Source: Pseudomonadota bacterium
GTDB lineage: Bacteria; Pseudomonadota; Alphaproteobacteria; Micavibrionales; UBA2020
NCBI GenBank assembly: GCA_023444705.1
Contig: JAEXMB010000029.1
Coordinates: 1-21,981 of the forward strand
Length of the DNA stretch: 21,981 bases
Reading direction: 5' to 3'
Shown: piece after piece, positions 7,678 to 14,839 of the stretch
Layout: every line of letters starts with the position of its first letter
How positions within the stretch are numbered: the first letter of the stretch is position 1
Made by a program: the position numbers and the translations under genes
The notes under the pieces: model-generated
Told to the model about the DNA's origin: nothing
Database searches by the model: none
What the model saw: the letters and a program-made list of their open reading frames with translations, nothing else

Positions 7678-7694
7678 GGGGTAAAAGGTACCCC
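7678..7694. repeat. Inverted repeat GGGGTA-AAAGG-TACCCC in the leader of the 56-residue ORF
   Basis: Perfect 6-base arms around a 5-base loop sit 18 bases before the ATG at 7713, just upstream of the AAGGA/GGCAGG ribosome-binding region. It could be a small 5' leader hairpin or an operator. No T-run follows. Confidence 0.35.
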
Positions 7695-7712
7695 GTCAAG
7701 GACAGGCAGGTC

Positions 7713-7883
7713 ATGACACAGGAACCGCGCAATACAGGGATCAGAAATACGCCGGAGCTGAGCAGGCTCTGGGCTGATTTCATGCGCCGCCATGTGACGG
7801 CCCGCCCGCCCGAAGCGCCCGTGCCTGCAGGCACGCAACGCCCGCCCGCCAAGCCGCCCGCGCAGGCCGGCGGCGCACGCTAG
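7713..7883 (+). CDS. Hypothetical small basic protein, 56 residues
   Basis: ATG at 7713 has a purine-rich ribosome site (AAGGACAGGCAGG) immediately upstream, and the frame closes with TAG at 7881-7883. The N-terminal half could form a short amphipathic helix (ELSRLWADFMRRHV). The C-terminal half is Pro/Ala/Arg-rich and probably disordered (RPPAKPPAQAGGAR). It has no Cys and no signal peptide, and I recognise no family. It stands alone on plus between a divergent operon and the convergent META-domain gene. The good ribosome site and ordinary codon use favour a real gene, but the short length keeps this uncertain. Confidence 0.5.
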   Translation: MTQEPRNTGIRNTPELSRLWADFMRRHVTARPPEAPVPAGTQRPPAKPPAQAGGAR

Positions 7884-7906
7884 GCTTCCAGCAATCCGTT
7901 GATATT

Positions 7907-8416
7907 TTACTCTGCCGCTTGCGGGTGCAGGCTCAGAACCTCGTCGTCTTGGGCAAAGATCACCAGGACCGGACCCGGATCAACGCGATAGGCGGTGATT
8001 TTCGGCAATAGCGCATTGAAGGCGCCTTCAACTTTCATGACTTCCGGCGGGCATGCCATGCGCGTGCCAGCGACCGGGCCCGTGACAGTCAGGCTGCGCG
8101 CCTGTGTATCGATCGCATAAGGACCGGTATAGCGGTTGCAGGCAGAACGCCCCGCAATGCGGCCATCATCAAGCGCAAGCGTGATGACAATCCCCGCAGC
8201 CAGCGGTTTGTCGTTCATCTCGGCCACTGTCCACGTCACGCCTTCGATGTTGCCCTCTGCGGGTTCAACAGCCTGCACATCACCGCTGGCAGGTTCGCTC
8301 TGCGACTGTGCGGCCGCCATCTCTGCATCGGGCTGTTGCGGCAAAGACCGCCAGACAAGCACGGCGGCAACAACGACGGCAACAGCGACAAGAGTGTTAC
8401 GAAGTGCGGGTTTCAT
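7907..8416 (-). CDS. META-domain (HslJ/DUF306-like) membrane-anchored protein
   Basis: This is a 169-residue envelope protein. Residues 7-23 form an N-terminal signal-anchor helix (no lipobox Cys), residues 25-55 are a low-complexity Gln/Ala/Glu/Pro linker, and residues 57-165 are a META domain. The domain signature GRSACNRYTGPY (Cys93) and the paired TRMACPPEVM (Cys122) are clear; in this family these residues are strongly conserved. HslJ, the best-known member, is linked to heat-shock and novobiocin resistance in E. coli, but the biochemical role of the domain is unknown. ATG 8416 has AGGGGA at good distance. It lies downstream of, and in the same direction as, the chemoreceptor gene, but with its own promoter candidate at 8442-8469, so it is probably transcribed separately. 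Confidence 0.85.
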   Translation of the reverse strand: MKPALRNTLVAVAVVVAAVLVWRSLPQQPDAEMAAAQSQSEPASGDVQAVEPAEGNIEGVTWTVAEMNDKPLAAGIVITLALDDGRIAGRSACNRYTGPYAIDTQARSLTVTGPVAGTRMACPPEVMKVEGAFNALLPKITAYRVDPGPVLVIFAQDDEVLSLHPQAAE

Positions 8417-8441
8417 GAATGGTCCCCTAAAAAATGCATTG

Positions 8442-8469
8442 AATATAAGCCACCTGCGGGCGCCGCAAG
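8442..8469 (-). promoter_or_regulatory. Candidate promoter for the META-domain gene
   Basis: On minus, CTTGCG (8469-8464), a 16-base spacer and TATATT (8447-8442) lie 26 bases before the start codon. The -35 resembles the alphaproteobacterial CTTG form. Confidence 0.4.
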
Positions 8470-8524
8470 TCTATCCCCGCGCGTGCCGCCCCGCAAGACG
8501 GTTATCCCCCTATCCATACGCATG

Positions 8525-8560
8525 CTTTACGCAAAAGCACGCGCGGGCTTTTGCGTAAAG
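8525..8560. repeat. Perfect 14-base inverted repeat with 8-base loop (likely terminator hairpin)
   Basis: CTTTACGCAAAAGC at 8525-8538 is exactly complementary to GCTTTTGCGTAAAG at 8547-8560, with loop ACGCGCGG. It begins 22 bases beyond the chemoreceptor stop and would form a strong stem in the transcript. No T-tract follows on minus, so it is not a textbook intrinsic terminator. A processing/stability hairpin or protein-binding site is also possible. Confidence 0.6.
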
Positions 8561-8581
8561 TGTGGCAGAGGTGCGGACGGT

Positions 8582-10285
8582 TTATGCCGCCGCCATCACC
8601 GCCATGAAGGTATCGAATTCCTGTTTGAGAACGGCGGCCTGCTTGGATAGCTCCTCTGCCGCGCCCAGCATCTGCTGGGAGGCGGCACCAGTGCTGCCCG
8701 CGGCCTGATTGACCGCGACCATGTTGCGCGTGACCTCGCCCGCGCCGGTCGACGCTTCCGATGCATTGCGCGCGATTTCATGCGTGGCAGCGGATTGCTG
8801 GTTAACCGCGGCGGCGATGGAACCTGAAATGCCGCTCATCTGCTGGATGACCGTCGCGATGCCTTCGATCGCCTGCGCGGACTGCTGGCTGATCTGCTGG
8901 ACGGTGGCGATCTGTGATGCGATTTCCTCGGTCGCCTTGGTCGCCCCGTTGGCAAGGTTCTTGACCTCGCTGGCAACGACGGCAAAGCCCTTGCCCGCAT
9001 CACCCGCGCGCGCGGCCTCGATGGTGGCGTTGAGCGCCAGCAGGTTGGTCTGCTCGGCGATGCCTGAAATCATCTCGGTGACTTCGCCGATCTTGCGTGC
9101 GGCTTCGAGCAGCGATTGCACGCTCTGGCTGGCGCGCGCGGCGTCGGTCACGGCGGTGCTGGCCACCTGCGACGAGGTTGCGACCTGCTGGGAAATCTCG
9201 CCGATGGAGGCCGAGAGTTCCTCGCACGCGCTGGCGACGGTTTGCACGTTGGCCAGCGTTTCTTCGGATGCGGCGGCGACGACGCCTGCTTGCTGGGTGG
9301 TTTCCTCCGCCGTGGCCGATAGCGATTGCGCCGAGGCCTGCAGTTCGGTCGACGCGGTCGCCACGAACTTGACGATTTCGCTCATCGCCGCCTGGAAGCG
9401 GTTGACGGCGGCCTCGACCTCGCGCTGGCGCGCCTCTTTGGCGGCACGTGCCTCGCGCTCAGCGGCTTCCATCGCGCGGACCTTGATCATATTGTCTTTG
9501 AAGACAAGCGTCGTATTGGCAATTTCGCCAACTTCGTCCTTGCGGCTGACACCGTAAATGTCGATATCAAGATTACCGTTGGCAAGTTCGGCCAGATTGC
9601 CCTTGATGCTGCGGATCGGCGCCACGATGCCGCGCTGTGATACCACAATGCCGATGACCACGCCGCCAGCCAGCCCCGCCAGCGTCAGCAGGATCATGAC
9701 AAGGCGCGCCTGCTCGTATACACCTTCGGCGGTGTCGCTTTGCTGTTTGACCAGATCGAGCGTGTAGTTCGAATAATCGCGGGCGGCTTCGTTAAGCTCG
9801 TCGGATGCTTTCTGGCTGCTTTCCGCTTCGCGTAAAAGAACGCGGTGTGCTTCGCCCAAATCCACCTGACTGCCGACCTGCGCCACTTTGTCACGTGTGG
9901 ATTGAAGCTCCTTGCGGTAGGCTTCAAGCTTGTTCTTGACGACTTCGAGCTTGTCGCGGCGTGTATCGCCGGCGGTCGAGAGCATCTCGGTCATTTTTTC
10001 TTCGAGACCCTTGATTTCATCATCAATGATCGCGTTGCTTTTTTTGATATTTTCAGCCGTGGGGTTGGCAACCATCCAGTTTTCCGCACGGCTGGTTTCC
10101 ACGATCGCAACGCGCGTGCGCGTGCCAAGCACCGCTTCGTTGCTCGATATCTCCATCAGGTCGACGGATTGATCGAATTTCTGCAGGCCGTAGATCCCGG
10201 CACCGGCAACCAGCATAGTGATAAAGCTGAGAAACAGCACAAGCGCCATAACCTTGACGGAAATGCGGTAATTGCCAAGATCCAT
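8582..10285 (-). CDS. Methyl-accepting chemotaxis protein (transmembrane chemoreceptor)
   Basis: This 567-residue inner-membrane receptor signals ligand or redox changes to CheA/CheW. The N-terminal TM1 is about residues 12-34. A helical periplasmic sensor of about 155 residues follows, like the four-helix-bundle MCP type (Glu/Lys-rich, no Cys). TM2 is about 192-215, then HAMP to about 268. A long cytoplasmic helical hairpin includes the invariant tip E411-QTNLLALNATIEAARAG-428, followed by GKGFAVVASEVKNLA. There is no C-terminal CheR/CheB tether pentapeptide; it ends FDTFMAVMAAA. The ATG at 10285 has GGAG upstream. No che or flagellar gene is in the window, so it is an orphan receptor relying on a distant chemosensory array. 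The ligand is unknown. Confidence 0.95.
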   Translation of the reverse strand: MDLGNYRISVKVMALVLFLSFITMLVAGAGIYGLQKFDQSVDLMEISSNEAVLGTRTRVAIVETSRAENWMVANPTAENIKKSNAIIDDEIKGLEEKMTEMLSTAGDTRRDKLEVVKNKLEAYRKELQSTRDKVAQVGSQVDLGEAHRVLLREAESSQKASDELNEAARDYSNYTLDLVKQQSDTAEGVYEQARLVMILLTLAGLAGGVVIGIVVSQRGIVAPIRSIKGNLAELANGNLDIDIYGVSRKDEVGEIANTTLVFKDNMIKVRAMEAAEREARAAKEARQREVEAAVNRFQAAMSEIVKFVATASTELQASAQSLSATAEETTQQAGVVAAASEETLANVQTVASACEELSASIGEISQQVATSSQVASTAVTDAARASQSVQSLLEAARKIGEVTEMISGIAEQTNLLALNATIEAARAGDAGKGFAVVASEVKNLANGATKATEEIASQIATVQQISQQSAQAIEGIATVIQQMSGISGSIAAAVNQQSAATHEIARNASEASTGAGEVTRNMVAVNQAAGSTGAASQQMLGAAEELSKQAAVLKQEFDTFMAVMAAA

Positions 10286-10425
10286 AAAAGGAACGCTCCA
10301 TTTTTAAAACAACAGAATGTGACCGCCGCAGAATATGGCGATTCGCACGCAGTGCCTTGCGGGCCAGTGCCAAGTCTAACAATTCTACACATGCCGGATT
10401 TAAAACATGGTTAAGCGGTGGCGGT

Positions 10426-11271
10426 TTAAAACGGCGCTGGAGGGCCGTCGATGCCATAACGCTCAAGTTCCTGCAGGAAGTTGCGCAGGGAATAGCGCGG
10501 TGTATAACCCGGCAGGCGTTGCGCCGGCGGGATATCCAGAACTTTCGCGCGCAAGGCAGTATCGATCCCGTATCTCTGCGCAAGATCGCGGAATTGCGGG
10601 TAATGGGCATCAAAGGCGCTGCCATCCCATGCGGCCAGCTCGCGCGCCGTATAGTCATAGGCACCATCAATGACATAGACCGGCGCGGTCGTTTGCGGGC
10701 GGTGGGTGATGGCGATGTCAAGCGCCGCCGCGAAGTCGTCGACATGCACCGCGCCCTTCATGAACCATGCGGCCCACTCCAGAAAGTTTTTATAAACGGC
10801 GCGGTTCCAGCTTGGGATAAAAGCGCGCGGGCGCAAGGTCATGCATGTCATCTGCGGGTGGCGATGCGCGTAGGCGGCGACCATTTCCTCGCCCACCACT
10901 TTGCTGCTGCCATAAAGGCCGTAGCGGTCGGAAACACTGGTGGAAGAAACGAAAACGAACGTCTTTACCCCCGCCTCCACCGCCGCCTGCAGGCAGTTAA
11001 AGGTGCCGGTAACGTTGAGGTCGTGAAAATCCCGCGCCGTTTTGGCGGCTTCATGTACGCCATGCCAGGCGGCAATATGCACGACAGTATCGATCCCCTG
11101 CATGGCGCGGTGAACCGCGTCGCGGTCGATGATGGAACCTTCGATAAAATCAACCCCGCCGATGCGCGGCGGCACAAGATCGATACTGCTGACGGCTACA
11201 CCGCGTGCCAGCAAACGCTGCGCCAACAGGGTGCCGACATCACCCGAACCGCCAGTCAAAAGAACGCGCAT
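10426..11271 (-). CDS. NAD(P)-dependent epimerase/dehydratase (extended SDR)
   Basis: This 281-residue Rossmann protein has the nucleotide-binding glycine motif GGSGDVG at residues 7-13. The strand end VSSIDLV (Asp31) suggests NAD(H) preference. The catalytic triad is Ser/Thr at 110-112 with Y120-GSS-K124. The C-terminal substrate domain includes RPRAFIPSWNRAVYKNF and VHVDDFAAAL. Substrates of such enzymes are usually nucleotide sugars or other keto/hydroxy compounds; the exact one cannot be read. It follows nsrR on the same strand after an 18-base gap with a GAGGG ribosome site, so it is probably transcribed with nsrR and could be nitric-oxide responsive. That link is inferred from position only. 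Confidence 0.87.
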   Translation of the reverse strand: MRVLLTGGSGDVGTLLAQRLLARGVAVSSIDLVPPRIGGVDFIEGSIIDRDAVHRAMQGIDTVVHIAAWHGVHEAAKTARDFHDLNVTGTFNCLQAAVEAGVKTFVFVSSTSVSDRYGLYGSSKVVGEEMVAAYAHRHPQMTCMTLRPRAFIPSWNRAVYKNFLEWAAWFMKGAVHVDDFAAALDIAITHRPQTTAPVYVIDGAYDYTARELAAWDGSAFDAHYPQFRDLAQRYGIDTALRAKVLDIPPAQRLPGYTPRYSLRNFLQELERYGIDGPPAPF

Positions 11272-11289
11272 GCCACCCTCACACCTGCG

Positions 11290-11730
11290 CTATTTCTCGT
11301 CCGCAGGAAGAGTTAGCGAGAAAAGTTTTCTGTTTTTGACCGTATCGGCCAGCGTATGCGCATCGAGCGATGCGATGAAAGCGCGGCTGGCATCGGAGAG
11401 AAAATGCTTGAGCTGGCAGGCGTTGGTGATGCGGCAGGTGTTGGTGTCGCGGTCAAAACACTCGACAATATTCATGTTAGGCTCCAGCTCGCGCACCAGC
11501 TGGCCAAGGCGCAGGCTGTCGGCTTCGCCCGCTAGCGTAATGCCGCCGCCCTTGCCCTTAACGCTGCGGATATGCCCCAATTGCGCCAGCCGGTGTACCA
11601 CCTTGACCAGATGGTTATAGGAAATACCGTAATGATCGGCGATCTCGCGCACGCTGCACAGGCGATTGCGGTGTGCCGCGGCATACATCAGGACGCGAAG
11701 GCCGTAATCGGTAAAAATGGTCAGTTGCAT
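11290..11730 (-). CDS. nsrR: NsrR-type Rrf2 transcriptional repressor, nitric-oxide sensing
   Basis: This 146-residue Rrf2-family winged-helix protein starts MQLTIFTDYGLRVL, as NsrR proteins do. The recognition helix region is near SYNHLVKVVHRLAQLG (37-52), with the wing at KGKGGG. Three cysteines that ligate the Fe-S cluster in NsrR are at C91, C99 and C105 (ECFDRDTNTCRITNAC). Asp8, the fourth ligand in Streptomyces NsrR, is also present. In the family, NO destroys or nitrosylates the [4Fe-4S] cluster and releases repression of NO-detoxifying genes. It is divergent from hmp across an 82-base gap with a large palindrome, so control of hmp and autoregulation are very likely. Confidence 0.94.
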   Translation of the reverse strand: MQLTIFTDYGLRVLMYAAAHRNRLCSVREIADHYGISYNHLVKVVHRLAQLGHIRSVKGKGGGITLAGEADSLRLGQLVRELEPNMNIVECFDRDTNTCRITNACQLKHFLSDASRAFIASLDAHTLADTVKNRKLFSLTLPADEK

Positions 11731-11772
11731 GGCGCCATGATGGCAAAAAACCCCTTGCGGCGGTAGCGTAAT

Positions 11773-11801
11773 TATAATATGTATTAATCATACATATTAT
11801 A
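11773..11801. promoter_or_regulatory. NsrR operator palindrome overlapping divergent -10 boxes of nsrR and hmp
   Basis: An 11-base perfect inverted repeat (arms TATAATATGTA at 11773-11783 and TACATATTATA at 11791-11801, spacer TTAATCA) fills the nsrR-hmp gap. Because it begins and ends with TATAAT, the plus-strand -10 for hmp (11773-11778) and the minus-strand -10 for nsrR (11801-11796) are both inside it. The inner ATGTATTAATCATACAT resembles the dyad bound by NsrR proteins. Its right edge touches the hmp ribosome site AGGAG (11801-11805). Occupation would block both promoters. Confidence 0.8.
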
Positions 11802-11812
11802 GGAGTCGCGCC

Positions 11813-13045
11813 ATGCTTAGCCAGAAAACCGTCGACATCGTCAAATCCACCGCTCCCATCCTCGACCAGCATGCCGAGACGCTGACCCGCCACTTCTATA
11901 AGCGGATGTTCGCACACAACCCCGAGGTCGCACCCTTTTTCAACCCCGCGCACCAGACCTCAGGCAGCCAGCAACGCGCGCTGGCGGGCGCCATCTGCGC
12001 CTATGCCGCCAACATCGACAACCTCGAGGTGCTGGGCGGCGCGGTCGAATTGATCGCGCAAAAGCACGCATCGTTGCAAATCAAGCCTGAACATTACCCG
12101 ATCGTCGGCGCCAACCTGCTGGCGTCGATCCGCGAGGTCCTGGGCGCAGGCGCAACCGACGAGGTCATCGACGCCTGGGGCGAGGCGTACCAGTTCCTTG
12201 CCGGCATCCTGATCGGCCGCGAGGCGCAGATCTACAAGGAGCAAGTTGAAGCCCCGCATGGATGGCAAGGCTTTGCCAACTTCCGCGTGACGCGCAAGGA
12301 AAAGGAAAGCGACATCATCACGTCGTTCTATCTTGTACCTGCGTCGGGGGCGGAAGTGCCCGATTTCAAGCCCGGTCAATATATTACCGTGCGCATGCCA
12401 TCGCCCTGCGGCCATACCACCATGCGCAACTACAGCCTGTCGGACAAGCCGGGGCTTGGTTATTTCCGCATCAGCGTAAAAAAGGAATCTGGCCCGCAGG
12501 CCGATACACCCAAAGGCTACGTGTCAAACATGCTGCATGATACCGCCGACGTTGGCAGCGTGATTGAGGTCGGCCCGCCTTGCGGTGAGTTTTTCCTCGA
12601 TACCGAAAGCCGCCACGAGCGCCCACTGATCCTGCTGGCGGCGGGCATCGGCATCACACCCATTCTCAGTATCGCGAAATCCGCGCTTGATGCCATGCCC
12701 GAACGTAAGGTCATTCTTGTCCACGCCTGTCTGAACGAAAACGTGCAGGCTTTCCGCCGCACGCTCGATGATATGGCGGCAAGCTACGCCAACCTGACCG
12801 TGCGTCATTGCTATAGCGAGAGCGCGCCTGCAGGCATTGTGCGCAGGGACGGTGACACCACCGGTATGATCGACGGCGCAATGATCGAAAGCCTGTTGCC
12901 GGGGCGCGACGGCGATTATTACTTTTGCGGCCCCAAGCCGTTCATGGTGAACATCTATCACCAGTTGCTGCAATGGGGCATTCCCCCCGCGCAGGTGCAT
13001 TTCGAATTCTTTGGCCCACGCCAGGAACTGCAAAAAGCGGCATAA
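11813..13045 (+). CDS. hmp: Flavohaemoglobin / nitric oxide dioxygenase
   Basis: This 410-residue cytoplasmic enzyme converts NO and O2 to nitrate using NAD(P)H. An N-terminal globin domain (about 1-138) carries Tyr29 (B10), Gln53 (E7), proximal His85 and Tyr95 at the same numbers as E. coli Hmp. An FAD domain (about 150-260) follows, with the flavin motif MRNYSLSD and PGQYITVRMP. An NAD domain follows, with AAGIGITPILS and DYYFCGPKPFM. Length is normal. The ATG at 11813 has AGGAG 7 bases upstream, directly abutting the NsrR operator. It is transcribed alone and ended by a strong hairpin at 13051-13076. Confidence 0.97.
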   Translation: MLSQKTVDIVKSTAPILDQHAETLTRHFYKRMFAHNPEVAPFFNPAHQTSGSQQRALAGAICAYAANIDNLEVLGGAVELIAQKHASLQIKPEHYPIVGANLLASIREVLGAGATDEVIDAWGEAYQFLAGILIGREAQIYKEQVEAPHGWQGFANFRVTRKEKESDIITSFYLVPASGAEVPDFKPGQYITVRMPSPCGHTTMRNYSLSDKPGLGYFRISVKKESGPQADTPKGYVSNMLHDTADVGSVIEVGPPCGEFFLDTESRHERPLILLAAGIGITPILSIAKSALDAMPERKVILVHACLNENVQAFRRTLDDMAASYANLTVRHCYSESAPAGIVRRDGDTTGMIDGAMIESLLPGRDGDYYFCGPKPFMVNIYHQLLQWGIPPAQVHFEFFGPRQELQKAA

Positions 13046-13050
13046 AAGAA

Positions 13051-13076
13051 AAGGCGGGACTAGTGCCCGCCTTTTT
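13051..13076. terminator. Bidirectional intrinsic terminator between hmp and the DUF1275 gene
   Basis: AAGGCGGG (13051-13058) and CCCGCCTT (13066-13073) form an 8-base stem with a 7-base loop, followed by a T-run on plus to 13076. An A-rich stretch at 13044-13052 gives U residues on the minus transcript. It starts 5 bases after the hmp stop and contains the convergent DUF1275 stop codon (13060-13062) in its loop region. Confidence 0.88.
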
Positions 13077-13707
13077 CAATCCGCGCAAAGCATACGGTCA
13101 ATCCCGCGCATGCGACCACACCCGCCCACAAAACCGCAAAGCCGAAATGCGCAAACCCAAACGCGCCCGCAACCGCACCCGTCACCAGCCCAAGCCACAG
13201 CAACAGGTAAGGCACCCAGTGGCGGTCACGCTCGCCCAGCAGGCTGCCTGCAAAACGCTGCCCGAATTTGACCAGCGTGCCCGTCATATAAGTCACGCCG
13301 ATGCTGACCTCGCCTTCACGGAAAAAGACGTTATTGGCGGCCCCCATCGCGATGGCCAGACAGGGTGCGGCAAGCCACGCAAACCCCAGCCCCTGCAACA
13401 CCCCCGCCAGCGCCAGCGTTGCCGACATAAAAGTCAGTATCGCCGTGGAGGGGCGTTTGGACGCCGTATGGCGGATCACGCGCCCCAGCATGACGCCGAT
13501 GACGAACAGCGCGATGATGCCAAGGGGGACAAGCGCCATGTGCGCATCAACGCCACCTGCGGCATCGACGGCAAAGCGCGTGGAGTTTCCGCTCATGAAC
13601 GAAACGAAAACGCCCCCAAGGCTGAGAAAGCCAAGCGCGTCGATAAAACCGGCCAGCGCCGCAAGGCCGATGGCCAGCCGTCTGGACGTCACATCATGGA
13701 TATGCAT
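13060..13707 (-). CDS. DUF1275 (YoaK-like) integral membrane protein
   Basis: This 215-residue protein has about six hydrophobic segments and the family signature near its N-terminus (FIDALGFLSLGGVFVSFMSGNSTR), followed by later blocks GAANNVFFREGEVSIGVTYMTGTLVKFGQ. Members are inner-membrane proteins of unknown transport or enzymatic function. ATG 13707 (MHIHDVTSRRLAIG) was chosen because the family alignment normally begins just before this point. The open frame continues upstream to 13854, but the extra 49 residues are Cys/Pro-rich and look non-coding. The ribosome site is weak (GCGAG). Its stop codon is inside the shared terminator hairpin with hmp. There is no operon partner. Confidence 0.85.
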   Translation of the reverse strand: MHIHDVTSRRLAIGLAALAGFIDALGFLSLGGVFVSFMSGNSTRFAVDAAGGVDAHMALVPLGIIALFVIGVMLGRVIRHTASKRPSTAILTFMSATLALAGVLQGLGFAWLAAPCLAIAMGAANNVFFREGEVSIGVTYMTGTLVKFGQRFAGSLLGERDRHWVPYLLLWLGLVTGAVAGAFGFAHFGFAVLWAGVVACAGLTVCFARIEKGGH

Positions 13708-13880
13708 GCGGCAACTCGCTTGTGGGGGATTGCAAGTAACAGGGCAAAGTCCGCACATGAATGCCACCGCGCCCTGCGCCATATTCTGTACCAGTGGCGC
13801 GCAGGCGTCAATCAAGGCGCGCGGCTTTACAAAGCACGTGTTCACGCCCATCATGACAGACAGTACGAAAGGGCTGTGAC

Positions 13881-14567
13881 ATGAAAACCATCGGCATTAT
13901 CGGCGGTCTTGGTCCGCCTTCGACAGTCAAGTATTACGAATGGCTGACACAAGGCGTGCAACAGGCGCTGGGCGGGCAGAACTCGGCCCGCATCATCCTG
14001 ACCTCGCTCAATGGCGAGGACATTAAAAACCTGCGCCTTGCAGGCGACAGAGAGGCCGAAGGCGCCTTTTACGCGCGAGAAGCCCTGCGCCTGCAGCAGG
14101 CAGGGGCGGATTTCATCCTCATCGCATCCAATACCTCGCACAAAAATGCGCCGGCGATTGAACAGGCTATCTCGATCCCCCTGTTGCATCTGGCCGATGC
14201 CACAGCCGCACATGTGCGGGCGCAAGGCGTGACATCAGTCGGCTTGCTTGGTACCGCGCCGACAATGGAGGAAGATTTTTACACATCGCGCCTGCGCGCG
14301 CAGGGCCTGCATGTCATCACGCCCGATGCCCCTGACCGCGCCTTCGTCAGTGCCGCCATCTATGATGAAATGGTCAAAGGCATCGTGCGCCCCGAGGTCA
14401 ACGCGGCATTTATCGACATCATCGCCAAGCTTGAACAGGCCGGCGCACAGGGCGTGATTCTCGGCTGTACGGAGCTGACCCTGCTTGACCTGTCAGCGCT
14501 TACCCTGCCGCTGTTCGACACCGTAAAAATCCACGTCGCAGCCGCGCTGAAAGAGGCGCTGGGCTAG
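13881..14567 (+). CDS. Aspartate/glutamate racemase-family protein lacking the first catalytic Cys
   Basis: This 228-residue protein is of the Asp/Glu/hydantoin racemase superfamily (AspR/YgeA branch). It has the N-terminal MKTIGIIGGLGPPSTVKYYE, the first active-site strand FILIASNTSHK and the second, LGCTELT. Family enzymes use two cysteines as a proton relay to racemise amino acids without cofactor. Here the second is present (Cys196) but the first position is Ala82 (codon GCA at 14124-14126), with Asn84-Thr85 kept. E. coli YgeA is reported to have Thr at the first position and to act asymmetrically on L-Asp/L-Glu, so activity is not excluded. ATG 13881 has AAAGGG upstream. It is monocistronic, with a cytoplasmic location expected. 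Confidence 0.87.
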   Translation: MKTIGIIGGLGPPSTVKYYEWLTQGVQQALGGQNSARIILTSLNGEDIKNLRLAGDREAEGAFYAREALRLQQAGADFILIASNTSHKNAPAIEQAISIPLLHLADATAAHVRAQGVTSVGLLGTAPTMEEDFYTSRLRAQGLHVITPDAPDRAFVSAAIYDEMVKGIVRPEVNAAFIDIIAKLEQAGAQGVILGCTELTLLDLSALTLPLFDTVKIHVAAALKEALG

Positions 14568-14681
14568 GCCGTTTCGCCCAATATGTCGTCGCGACAAACA
14601 CCGCATGTTTGTAGCACTCTTCTGTAGCAAAACAGGAAGAGCAGACAAAATATGATGCTAAGGGATTGTTTTGAAAGGTAG

Positions 14682-14773
14682 TGGCGGAGACGGTGAGATT
14701 CGAACTCACGATACATGTTACCACGTATGACGATTTAGCAAACCGTTGCCTTCAGCCACTCGGCCACGTCTCC
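14682..14773 (-). tRNA. tRNA-Ser, anticodon GCU (reads AGC/AGU)
   Basis: On minus the gene starts GGAGACG and ends CGTCTCC-G-CCA, a perfect 7-base acceptor stem with encoded CCA (14684-14682). The anticodon arm ACGGT-TTGCTAA-ATCGT gives anticodon GCT. A long variable arm (ATACGTGGTAACATGTAT region) marks it as class II, and GTGAG-TTCGAAT-CTCAC is the T arm. Length is 92 with CCA. No integrated element is seen at its 3' end. Confidence 0.96.
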
Positions 14774-14789
14774 GCAATTTGGTCTGGGC

Positions 14790-14818
14790 ATCCTACGGTC
14801 AGAATCGCGTGAAATCAA
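14790..14818 (-). promoter_or_regulatory. Promoter of tRNA-Ser
   Basis: On minus, TTGATT (14818-14813), exactly 17 bases, then TAGGAT (14795-14790) lie 16 bases before the mature tRNA 5' end. This is a good sigma-70-like promoter for a tRNA gene. Confidence 0.6.
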
Positions 14819-14839
14819 CCGCGATCTGCCTGCCCGCGC

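Noticed and set aside
10340..10380. Sigma-54-like element (TGGCACTGGCCCGC on minus) upstream of the chemoreceptor
   Set aside because: The spacing between the GG and GC dinucleotides is one base short and the -12 element does not match TTGC.
13708..13854. N-terminal 49-residue extension of the DUF1275 protein
   Set aside because: Cys/Pro-rich, outside the family's normal start, and the region is more plausibly the promoter gap to the racemase-family gene.
12925..13884. 319-codon plus-strand ORF after hmp
   Set aside because: It overlaps the hmp 3' end, the terminator and the DUF1275 gene in antisense; composition is non-protein-like.
14500..14724. 74-codon minus-strand ORF overlapping the tRNA-Ser
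   Set aside because: It covers the tRNA 3' end and the antisense of the racemase gene; not protein-coding.
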